Of a stretch of DNA of 64,000 nucleotides, positions 8,814 through 15,727 are shown in pieces. Within the stretch, counting starts at the first letter, position 1, and each line of letters starts with the position of its first letter. The stretch is taken from contig NZ_CP082362.1 in the NCBI RefSeq assembly GCF_020740535.1, forward strand, positions 4,152,501 to 4,216,500. Reading direction: 5' to 3'. A model generated the notes under the pieces. It was not told the DNA's origin. It saw only the letters and a list, made by a program, of their open reading frames with translations, and made no database searches. Both the position numbers and the translations under genes were made by a program. The stretch comes from Streptomyces profundus (GTDB lineage Bacteria; Actinomycetota; Actinomycetes; Streptomycetales; Streptomycetaceae).

Positions 8814-9299
8814 ATGGACCTGGTCGTGACGCGCTTTGATCATCCCGATGCCCGCAAGCTCAATGACGCGGTGCAGGCGGAGTACGCGGAGCGCTATGGC
8901 GGCGACGGCGATGTCACCCCGTTGGCACCCGAGATGTTCGATCCGCCGCACGGGGTGTATCTCCTCGCCTACGATCCGTTGGGCCGCCCCGTCGCGACCG
9001 GCGCCTGGCGTGCCCAGCGGGCGGGGGGCGAGGGGTATCTCGACGGGGACGCCGAGATCAAGCGGATGTATGTGGTGCCGGAGGCGAGAGGGCTCGGCCT
9101 GGCCCGGCTGATCCTCGGCCGCCTGGAGCAGGACGCGCGGGAGGCGGGCCGCGTCAGGATGGTCCTGGAGACCGGCATCGCCCAGCCGGAGGCGATGAAC
9201 CTCTATGCCTCCAGCGGCTATCTGATGCTGCCGCGCGAGCAGCACTTCGGCGTCTACCGCCACGAGCCCAACAGCCGCTGCTACAGCAAGCCGCTGTAG
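8814..9299 (+). CDS. GNAT family N-acetyltransferase, probably leaderless
   Basis: An acetyltransferase of about 161 residues with the GNAT core IKRMYVVPEARGLGLARLIL (acetyl-CoA pyrophosphate loop) and MNLYASSGYLML near the end. Two in-frame ATGs lie at 8805 and 8814 and neither has a ribosome site. A TACGAT box at 8801-8806 would place transcription start at about 8814, so a leaderless message beginning at the second ATG is favoured. The acceptor is unknown. It is convergent with the next membrane-protein gene, with only 7 bp between stops. Confidence 0.78.
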   Translation: MDLVVTRFDHPDARKLNDAVQAEYAERYGGDGDVTPLAPEMFDPPHGVYLLAYDPLGRPVATGAWRAQRAGGEGYLDGDAEIKRMYVVPEARGLGLARLILGRLEQDAREAGRVRMVLETGIAQPEAMNLYASSGYLMLPREQHFGVYRHEPNSRCYSKPL

Positions 9300-9306
9300 C
9301 TCCGGC

Positions 9307-10347
9307 TCAGCGGGCCGGGGCCTCCCGGGAACGCGCGGCGCGGAGCCGGCCGCCGACCAGCACGCCCGCCGCCCCGAGCAGCACCCAGCCGAGCAGCACC
9401 GCGAGCGGGAAGCCGCCCCCGTTGCCGTCGAAGAAGGCGACCGAGCGCAGCAGGCTGGAGCCGGCGCCCGTCGGCAGCCACTGGCCCAGCACGCCGGCCG
9501 GCGCGGGCAGCATCTCAGGCGCCGAGGTCGCCCCCGACCAGGGGTTGCCCAGCAACAGCAGCAGCAGCGCGCCCACGCCGATCCCGCCGCGGCCCAGCAG
9601 CGCCGCCGCGCCGGCGACCGTCGCCCCGCCGGCCAGCACCAGCAGGCCGAGCGTCCCGGCCACCGCCCACCAGTCGCCGACCAGCACCCCGAGCCAGCTG
9701 TGTGCCAGCAGGGCCGCGGTGATCCCCGCCAGCGCCGAGGCGCCGAGCAGCCCGACGAGCGCCCGACCGCCGCGCAGCCCGGTGACCGTGATCAACACCC
9801 CGGTGGCGAGGCCGGCCATCACCAGCGGCAGCAGGCTGGCCCCGAAGGCCGCGCCCCTCGGGTCGGCCTCGGGCGCCGGCACCACATCCGTGACGGTGAC
9901 CTGGACCCCGTCGGGCGCCTGCTGTCGCGCCGCCTCCACCAGCAGTTGGGCGACGGTGCCGCTGCCGGCGGTCGCGGTCAGCACCTCGGGGGCGCCGCCG
10001 TCGTCGACGAGGAAGGCGCCGTAGATCTCGCGCTCCTCGATGGCCCGCCGCGCGTCGGCCGCGTCCGCGTAACGGCGCACGTCGAACGCGTCGCCCCGGG
10101 CCGCGAGCCCTTCCGCCACCCGTTCCGTCACCGCCCCTGCCCCGGCGACGCCGACGGGGAGTTCGTGGGGGGCGCTCCTGGCCGTTGGCCAGGCGAAGGC
10201 CCAGAGGACGAGGCCGATGAGCAGCGGAACGGCCGCGATCACGGCGACCAGTGCCCGCGCCGGTGGCAGCGGCGGTCCTGACGGCTTCGGCGGCTCCCCG
10301 GCCCCGGGGCCGGGCGTCGAGGAAGTGGGCTGTCCGGGCGTGCTCAC
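9307..10347 (-). CDS. ABC-2/YhgE-like multi-pass membrane protein
   Basis: A 346-residue membrane protein with a proline-rich cytoplasmic N-terminus, one membrane segment near residues 32-52, an extracytoplasmic domain of about 110 residues (RYADAADARRAIEEREIYGA, then PEVLTATAGSGTVAQLL) and five or six further hydrophobic segments. This layout matches the YhgE/ABC-2 permease-like group. No ATPase is adjacent. The GTG start at 10347 has GGAGG just upstream. A divergent TetR gene follows 240 bp away and probably controls it. Substrate unknown. Confidence 0.7.
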   Translation of the reverse strand: MSTPGQPTSSTPGPGAGEPPKPSGPPLPPARALVAVIAAVPLLIGLVLWAFAWPTARSAPHELPVGVAGAGAVTERVAEGLAARGDAFDVRRYADAADARRAIEEREIYGAFLVDDGGAPEVLTATAGSGTVAQLLVEAARQQAPDGVQVTVTDVVPAPEADPRGAAFGASLLPLVMAGLATGVLITVTGLRGGRALVGLLGASALAGITAALLAHSWLGVLVGDWWAVAGTLGLLVLAGGATVAGAAALLGRGGIGVGALLLLLLGNPWSGATSAPEMLPAPAGVLGQWLPTGAGSSLLRSVAFFDGNGGGFPLAVLLGWVLLGAAGVLVGGRLRAARSREAPAR

Positions 10348-10413
10348 GACGGCCTCCAGAAGGGATGGCTACGCCCCGGCGGGGCGGGTGCCCCGAACGA
10401 GGGCTGGAATCGA

Positions 10414-10490
10414 CAAGAAGAACGGCAAGAAGAACGGCAAGAGGAACGGCAAGAAGAGGGGACGGGAGGAGAGGGGACGGGAGGAGAGGG
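10414..10490. repeat. purine-only tandem repeats in a divergent promoter region
   Basis: Three full 12-bp units and one partial unit (caagaagaacgg type, 10414-10460) are followed by two exact 15-bp units (gacgggaggagaggg, 10461-10475 and 10476-10490). One strand is almost purely purine. The array lies in the 240-bp gap between the membrane-protein gene and the TetR gene. Confidence 0.85.
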
Positions 10491-10552
10491 AAAGCGTAAG
10501 GAGAAGGATCGTTCGTTTTCTCCGCGTCTCACGGTGCGCCCGACTCGGCCGG

Positions 10553-10587
10553 TTGTCAAGAACGAACGTTCGCTTTAAGGTGCTGGC
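10553..10587 (+). promoter_or_regulatory. leaderless promoter with embedded TetR-type operator
   Basis: TTGTCA (10553-10558) and TAAGGT (10576-10581) are separated by 17 bp, and transcription start would fall on the ATG at 10588. The palindrome CGAACGTTCG (10563-10572) sits in the spacer, ideally placed for autorepression by the TetR protein encoded downstream. A related half-site, tcgttcg, lies near 10509. Confidence 0.65.
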
Positions 10588-11199
10588 ATGGCGCGCGTAT
10601 CACCGGAACACCTGGCCGCCCGGCGTCGACAGATCCTGGAGGGTGCCGCGCGCTGCTTCTCCCGCGACGGCTTCCACGGCAGCTCGATGCAGGACATCCT
10701 CCGGGAGACCGGCCTCTCGGCCGGCGCGGTCTACCGGTACTTCCCGAGCAAGGACGCGATGATCGTCGCCCTCGCCCAGGAGGTGCTGAGCGCCGTTCGG
10801 GAGAGCTTCCAGGAGTCGGCCGCGTCCGACGATCCGCCGCCGCCCGATGTGCTGGTGCTGCGCGGGCTGCACCGGGCCGGCCAGCGGCTGACCGCCTCGC
10901 CCTCGCTGGTCATCCAGGTGTGGGCGGAGACCCTGCGCAACCCCGACCTGCACGCCATCCTCACTGAGGGGTTCAACGCGCTGCTCGGCTACTGGACCAG
11001 GATCGTCTCCGTCTACCAGCGGCAGGGGCGGATGCGGGCGGATCTGGAGCCGGAGCACGTGGCCCGCTATCTGGTCGCCAGCGCCCAGGGCTTCCTGTTG
11101 CAGCGGGCGCTCTTCGGGGAGCGGGGCGAGGTCGACGAGATGGTGCTGCGGCAGGGCATGCGCGGGCTGATGTCCATGTCCGAACCGCCGACCGACTGA
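10588..11199 (+). CDS. TetR family transcriptional regulator
   Basis: A 203-residue TetR regulator. The helix-turn-helix is at residues about 12-58 (ILEGAARCFSRDGFHGSSMQ, then SAGAVYRYFPSKDAMIVALA), followed by an all-helical ligand-binding domain. It is divergent from the YhgE-like membrane protein and probably represses that gene and itself through the CGAACGTTCG palindrome. The start codon coincides with the predicted transcription start, so no ribosome site is expected. The effector is unknown; control of an export-type protein suggests a small toxic molecule. Confidence 0.88.
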   Translation: MARVSPEHLAARRRQILEGAARCFSRDGFHGSSMQDILRETGLSAGAVYRYFPSKDAMIVALAQEVLSAVRESFQESAASDDPPPPDVLVLRGLHRAGQRLTASPSLVIQVWAETLRNPDLHAILTEGFNALLGYWTRIVSVYQRQGRMRADLEPEHVARYLVASAQGFLLQRALFGERGEVDEMVLRQGMRGLMSMSEPPTD

Positions 11200-11201
11200 G
11201 G

Positions 11202-11987
11202 TCAGTCCGGCGTGTCCTGGGCCGTCCCGGCGTCAAGGGCCGTGCGGAGCCGGCGGTCGAGGGCCAGAGAGACCTCCGCGTAGACCGCCTTCTTGGCCAG
11301 CGGGCGGAGCCGTCCCAACGCCTCCGTCAGCCGCTCGATGTCCTCCGCCGAGGCGGGCTCCGCCCGCTCGCCGCCCTCGGGGGCCAGCACCTCGGGAAGT
11401 ACCCGCTGCCGCAGCACCTCGGTGAACACCGAGGCCAACGCGTCCGCGTGGGCGCGGAGTTGACGGCCGGCGTCGAGCAGCGTGGTCAACGGGATGCCCT
11501 CCCGCACCAGCGCGGACGAGGCATCGAGCAGATCGCGGCTGACATGGATCACCGTCTCGCCGGCCGGCCGCAGATAGCCGATCTCCATCGCCAGCCGCAG
11601 GTTCTCCGGATCCGTCTCGCCCCGGTAGTGATCGGCCAGCTCGCGCGCGGTCAGCCGCACCGGCTCCTCCTCCGCCCAGGGCAACGACGCGGTCAGGCCC
11701 AGGAGTTCGGCCGTCCGCTCGGCGTCCTGGCCGGAGGCGAAGGCGGCCAGCAGCTCGGCGATCCCGCCCAGGGTGTGGCCGCGGGCCAGCAGCCCGGCGA
11801 TGGTGCGCAGCCGCTCCAGATGCCGCTCGTCGAACCAGGTGATCCGCCCCTCGCGGCGGGGCGGCGGCAGCAGCCGGCGCTCCCGGTAGAAGCGCAGGGT
11901 GCGCGGGGTGATGCCGGCGGCGGCGGCCAACTCCGCCGCCCGGTACTCCCTGGTGGGCTCCTCCCGCTGAGCCTGGCTTCCGTCCAC
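11202..11987 (-). CDS. MerR family transcriptional regulator
   Basis: A 261-residue MerR-type protein. The winged-helix DNA-binding region is near residues 14-60 (YRAAELAAAAGITPRTLRFY, with the wing around ITWFDERHLERLR). The rest is helical, with no cysteine cluster for metals, so an organic ligand is more likely. It is tail-to-tail with the TetR gene (2 bp apart) and divergent from the monooxygenase operon, where a perfect inverted repeat lies, so control of that operon is the natural inference. The GTG start at 11987 has only a weak ribosome site. Confidence 0.82.
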   Translation of the reverse strand: MDGSQAQREEPTREYRAAELAAAAGITPRTLRFYRERRLLPPPRREGRITWFDERHLERLRTIAGLLARGHTLGGIAELLAAFASGQDAERTAELLGLTASLPWAEEEPVRLTARELADHYRGETDPENLRLAMEIGYLRPAGETVIHVSRDLLDASSALVREGIPLTTLLDAGRQLRAHADALASVFTEVLRQRVLPEVLAPEGGERAEPASAEDIERLTEALGRLRPLAKKAVYAEVSLALDRRLRTALDAGTAQDTPD

Positions 11988-12046
11988 CCGAGGCAGTTTA
12001 GGAGGTGCACGCCCCCTACCGGCCAGTACCGCTCTGGCCTACGCTC

Positions 12047-12076
12047 CCAATGTGCCAGTGATTGCTGGCACATTGG
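12047..12076. promoter_or_regulatory. perfect 12-bp inverted repeat, candidate operator
   Basis: CCAATGTGCCAG (12047-12058) and CTGGCACATTGG (12065-12076) flank a 6-bp spacer. The element lies between the MerR gene and the monooxygenase ATG at 12103, just downstream of a TACGCT box (12040-12045), where a bound protein or RNA hairpin would block the operon. Confidence 0.7.
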
Positions 12077-12102
12077 CGTCGGCCGACGGGAGGCGGACGG
12101 AG

Positions 12103-13575
12103 ATGCGCGTACGCGTCGCGGTGATCGGGGCGGGCTTCGGCGGTCTCGGCGCGGCGGTGACGCTGCGCCGCATGGGCATCACCGACTTCGTGGTCCTGGA
12201 ACGCGCCGGCGCCGTCGGCGGCACCTGGCGGGACAACACCTATCCGGGATGCGCCTGCGATGTGCCCTCCCACCTCTACTCCTTCTCCTTCGCCCCCAAC
12301 CCCGGCTGGCCGCGCAGCTTCTCCGGTCAGCCGCACATCCGCGACTACCTGGAACGGATCGCCGACAGCCACCGGCTCCGCCCCCATCTGCGGCTGAACA
12401 CCGAAGTGCGCGGGGCACGTTGGGACAACGCCGAACTGCGCTGGGCGATCGACACCAACGCCGGCTCCTACCAGGCCGATGTCATCGTCTCCGCCACCGG
12501 GCCGCTCTCCGACCCCCGGTTGCCCGAGGTGCCCGGGCTCGACGCGTTCCCCGGCCGGGTCTTCCACTCGGCGCGCTGGGACCACGACTACCCGCTGCGC
12601 GGCAAACGGGTCGCCGTCGTCGGCACGGGCGCCTCCGCCATCCAGTTCGTGCCGCGGATCGAGCGGATCGTCAACGAGGTGACCGTCTTCCAGCGGACCC
12701 CGCCCTGGGTGCTGCCCCGGGCGGACCGGCGGATCGCCGCCGTCGAACGTCGGCTGCACGACCGGCTGCCGATCACCGCCGCCGCTCGCCGGCAACTCAT
12801 CTGGGGCAGCCGCGAGTTGGTGGTGGGCGCCTTCGCCAAGCACCCGGAGTGGATGCGCGCCGCCGAAGGGCTGGCCCGGCTCCACCTGCGCCGTTCCATC
12901 GCCGACCCCGAGCTGCGCCGCCGGCTGACCCCCGACTACCGCATCGGCTGCAAGCGCATCCTGCTCTCCAACGACTGGTATCCGGCGCTGACCAGACCCC
13001 ATGTCCGAGTCGTCGACGCGGGGTTGCGCGAGGTGCGCGGCAGCGCCCTGGTGGCGAGCGACGGGCGTGCCGTCGAGGCCGACGCGATCATCTTCGGCAC
13101 CGGCTTCAAGGTCACCGACCTGCCGATGGCCCACCGGGTCACCGGCGTCGCCGGCACCACCCTCGCCGAGGAGTGGAGCGGGGGGATGGCCGCGCTGCGC
13201 GGCACCACCGCCGCCGGATTCCCCAACTTCCTCACCGTGATCGGCCCCAACACGGGGCTCGGCAACAGCTCGATGATCCTGATCATCGAGGCCCAACTCG
13301 CCTATATCGCCGACTACCTCGCCAAGCTCCGCAGCCTCGACGGCGGCGTCGCCGGACGGGCCGCGCTGGTGCCGCGCCCCGAGGCCGTCGACTCCTGGAA
13401 CGAGGGCCTGCGGCGCCGGCTCGCCCGTTCGGTGTGGAACACCGGCGGCTGCGACAGCTGGTATCTGGACGCCGCCGGCCGCAACACCACCGTCTGGCCC
13501 GGCACCACGGCGGAGTTCCGCCGGGTCACCCGGTCCGTCCGACTCGACGAGTACGAGGTGCTGCGCCATGGCTGA
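12103..13575 (+). CDS. Baeyer-Villiger-type flavin monooxygenase
   Basis: A 490-residue two-dinucleotide flavoprotein. The FAD motif GAGFGG is at residues about 9-14, the Baeyer-Villiger-like fingerprint FPGRVFHSARWDHD near 157-170, and the NADPH motif GTGASA shortly after. Such enzymes insert oxygen into ketones or oxidise S/N atoms. The ATG at 12103 follows GGAGGCGGACGGAG and is preferred to an upstream start at 12052 that would lie inside the inverted repeat. It overlaps the hydrolase gene by 8 bp and begins a three-gene operon. The set resembles the mycobacterial mymA locus in gene content (monooxygenase, esterase, SDR), by memory. Confidence 0.88.
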   Translation: MRVRVAVIGAGFGGLGAAVTLRRMGITDFVVLERAGAVGGTWRDNTYPGCACDVPSHLYSFSFAPNPGWPRSFSGQPHIRDYLERIADSHRLRPHLRLNTEVRGARWDNAELRWAIDTNAGSYQADVIVSATGPLSDPRLPEVPGLDAFPGRVFHSARWDHDYPLRGKRVAVVGTGASAIQFVPRIERIVNEVTVFQRTPPWVLPRADRRIAAVERRLHDRLPITAAARRQLIWGSRELVVGAFAKHPEWMRAAEGLARLHLRRSIADPELRRRLTPDYRIGCKRILLSNDWYPALTRPHVRVVDAGLREVRGSALVASDGRAVEADAIIFGTGFKVTDLPMAHRVTGVAGTTLAEEWSGGMAALRGTTAAGFPNFLTVIGPNTGLGNSSMILIIEAQLAYIADYLAKLRSLDGGVAGRAALVPRPEAVDSWNEGLRRRLARSVWNTGGCDSWYLDAAGRNTTVWPGTTAEFRRVTRSVRLDEYEVLRHG

Positions 13576-14461
13576 GACCTCCCGGGGGCCCGCCGGCCGG
13601 CCCGACGTCCGCGTGCTGACCGTCACCTCCACCGGCGGCGCCAGGCCGCACACCGAGATCCACGGTCCCGACGACGGCCCGACCGTGGTGCTGGTCCACG
13701 GCTGGGCCTGCCGCGCCGCCTTCTGGTATCCGGTGCTCCGACCCCTGGTCGCCGCCGGCCACCGGGTGGTCGTCTACGACCAGCGTGGGCATGGCGACAC
13801 CCCGGCGACGCCCGGGAGTTGCTCGCCCGAGGCGCTCGCGGACGACCTCTGCGCGGTGCTCGCCGCCACCCTGGAAGAAGGGCGGCGAGCCGTGCTCGTC
13901 GGCCACTCCATGGGCGCCATGACCATCGTCGCCGCCGCCGACCGCCCCCTACTGCGCGCCCACGCCGCCGCCGCGCTGCTGTGCAGCACCGGCATGGACC
14001 GCCTCGCCGACGAGTCGACCGTGCTGCCGCTGCGCCCGGGCCGCTGGTGCAGCGGGGGTCAACGGGCCTTTCTGCGCACCACCCTCGGCTATGGCCCCCT
14101 CGCCCCGCTCTTCCGGCGGCTGATCCACCACATCACGATGGGCCAGGGCGCGACCCGCGCCCAGTGCGACGCGGTCGCCCGGATGGTCAGGGCCTGCCCG
14201 CGTCGCGCGCGCGGCGAGTGGGGCACCGTCCTCGCCGGCCTCGACCTCGCCGACCGCGTCGGCCAGCTCGACATCCCCGTCGCCCTGTTGCAGGGTGAGG
14301 CGGACCGGCTCACACCACCCGTGCACGCCCACCGCATCCATGGCCGCCTCACCCGGCCCGATGGCTTCGTCCGGCTTCCGGGCGTCGGCCATATGACCCC
14401 GATCGAGGCCACCGACACCGTCGTCGCGACGGCGGCCAGACTCGCGAAGGAGCAGCTGTGA
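13568..14461 (+). CDS. alpha/beta hydrolase (esterase/lipase-like)
   Basis: A 297-residue alpha/beta-hydrolase. The oxyanion region HGWACRAAFW, the nucleophile elbow GHSMG and the C-terminal catalytic histidine in GVGHMTPIE are all visible; the acid is probably in LLQGEADRLTPP. A product ester of the upstream Baeyer-Villiger enzyme would be a logical substrate, but that is inferred from position only. Its ATG overlaps the monooxygenase stop and its TGA overlaps the SDR start (GTGA), so the three proteins are translationally coupled. No signal peptide is seen. Confidence 0.85.
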   Translation: MAETSRGPAGRPDVRVLTVTSTGGARPHTEIHGPDDGPTVVLVHGWACRAAFWYPVLRPLVAAGHRVVVYDQRGHGDTPATPGSCSPEALADDLCAVLAATLEEGRRAVLVGHSMGAMTIVAAADRPLLRAHAAAALLCSTGMDRLADESTVLPLRPGRWCSGGQRAFLRTTLGYGPLAPLFRRLIHHITMGQGATRAQCDAVARMVRACPRRARGEWGTVLAGLDLADRVGQLDIPVALLQGEADRLTPPVHAHRIHGRLTRPDGFVRLPGVGHMTPIEATDTVVATAARLAKEQL

Positions 14462-15348
14462 CAGCCCGAGGGAGAACGGGGCGCCGCCGCCCGATCGCCG
14501 GCCAGGTCGTGGTGGTCACCGGCGCGGCCAGGGGCATCGGCGCCGAGCTGGCGAACGTCCTCTCCTCGCGCGGCGCCCGACTCGCGCTGGTCGGCCTGGA
14601 ACCGGACGAACTCGACCGCGTCCGCGCCGGGTTGCCCGGCGAGGCCGCCGCGTGGACGGCGGACGTCACCGACGCCGACGCGATGCGCCGGGTCGCCGCC
14701 GAGGTGGCGGAGAGGTTCGGGGCGGTGGACGCCGTCGTCGCCAACGCCGGGGTCGCCTCCGGGGGGCCCTTCGCCGACGCGGACGAGGCCGTCTGGCTGC
14801 GGGTGATCGAGGTCAACCTCCTCGGCTCCGTCACCACCTGCCGCGCGTTCCTCCCCGCGCTGCGCGCCGGCGGCGGCTACTACCTACAGATCGCCTCGGT
14901 CGCCGCCCTGGCGCCCTCCCCCCTCATGACGGCCTACTGCGCGTCCAAAACCGGTGTGGAGACGTTCGCGCACTGTCTGAGGGCCGAGGTGGCCCCCGAC
15001 GGGGTGGCGGTCGGCGTGGCCTATCTCAGCTGGACCGACACCCACATGGTGCGCGCCACCGACGAGCACGAGGGGCTCCGCGAGGCCCGACTCCGACTGC
15101 CCTGGCCGGCCAACCGCACCACCCCCATCGGCCCGGCCGTCGCACGCCTCGCGGCCGGTGTCGAACGCCGCGCCCCGCACGTCTACGCACAGCGCTGGAT
15201 CCGTGGCCTGGTGCCGATGCGCCCCGTCCTGCCGGGTCTGCTGGGCGGTCGACTGGCGCAGCGCCGCCTGCGCGCGCTGGGCCCGCCCCCGGAGCATGTG
15301 GGGCTGATCGGGCCCGGCGGCCGGGCCGCCGCCGAGCGCCGTTCCTGA
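14458..15348 (+). CDS. short-chain dehydrogenase/reductase (SDR)
   Basis: A 296-residue classical SDR with the cofactor motif TGAARGIG (residues about 21-28), the NAG motif (VVANAGVA), a catalytic serine in QIASVAAL and the YxxxK pair in YCASK. A basic, extended C-terminus of about 60 residues follows the core fold. The GTG start overlaps the hydrolase stop by 4 bp. It would oxidise or reduce an alcohol/ketone in the same route as the monooxygenase and hydrolase. A weak inverted repeat follows the stop. Confidence 0.87.
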   Translation: MTARGRTGRRRPIAGQVVVVTGAARGIGAELANVLSSRGARLALVGLEPDELDRVRAGLPGEAAAWTADVTDADAMRRVAAEVAERFGAVDAVVANAGVASGGPFADADEAVWLRVIEVNLLGSVTTCRAFLPALRAGGGYYLQIASVAALAPSPLMTAYCASKTGVETFAHCLRAEVAPDGVAVGVAYLSWTDTHMVRATDEHEGLREARLRLPWPANRTTPIGPAVARLAAGVERRAPHVYAQRWIRGLVPMRPVLPGLLGGRLAQRRLRALGPPPEHVGLIGPGGRAAAERRS

Positions 15349-15354
15349 ACAGGC

Positions 15355-15400
15355 GCGCGACGCGTCCCGGGGCCGATGGGCCGGCCGGGGCGCGTCGCGT
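15355..15400. terminator. imperfect GC-rich hairpin terminator
   Basis: Arms cgcgacgcg (15356-15364) and cgcgtcgcg (15391-15399) enclose a further pairing GC-rich loop. It lies between the SDR gene and the convergent CsbD-like gene. Confidence 0.55.
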
Positions 15401-15423
15401 GCGGCGCGGGGTGAGGAGCCCGC

Positions 15424-15633
15424 TCAGCGGTCCTGACCGCGCTGCTTGGCGCGGTCGGCCGCCTTCTGGGCCGCGTCCTTGCCCTTGTCCATCATGCCGC
15501 CGCCCTCCTTCTTGTCGTCGGTCCGCTGCTGCTTGTCCTCGCGGTCCTTGGTCTCGTCCTTGTTGCCCATGGCGTCCTTGGCGCGCTCCTGGAGTTCGTG
15601 GGCCTTGTCCTTGAACTGGTCCGAGATGCCCAT
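15424..15633 (-). CDS. CsbD-like small hydrophilic stress protein
   Basis: A 69-residue, highly charged protein starting MGISDQFKDKAHELQERAKD, built of Lys/Glu/Asp/Gln helices without hydrophobic core or membrane segment. The N-terminal pattern is like CsbD/general-stress proteins and actinobacterial relatives of that size. A GAGGAG-like site lies about 11 nt before the ATG. Its molecular role is unknown; stress-induced expression is known for the family. It stands alone between the SDR operon and the tricorn gene. Confidence 0.7.
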   Translation of the reverse strand: MGISDQFKDKAHELQERAKDAMGNKDETKDREDKQQRTDDKKEGGGMMDKGKDAAQKAADRAKQRGQDR

Positions 15634-15727
15634 GTGATGCCACTCCTCGACATTGACTCGACATAGAAGAAAGCCGGTTTGGCGGCAATCTGGGGCAAAC
15701 GGGATAAACCGCCGTCCCCGTCCAGCG

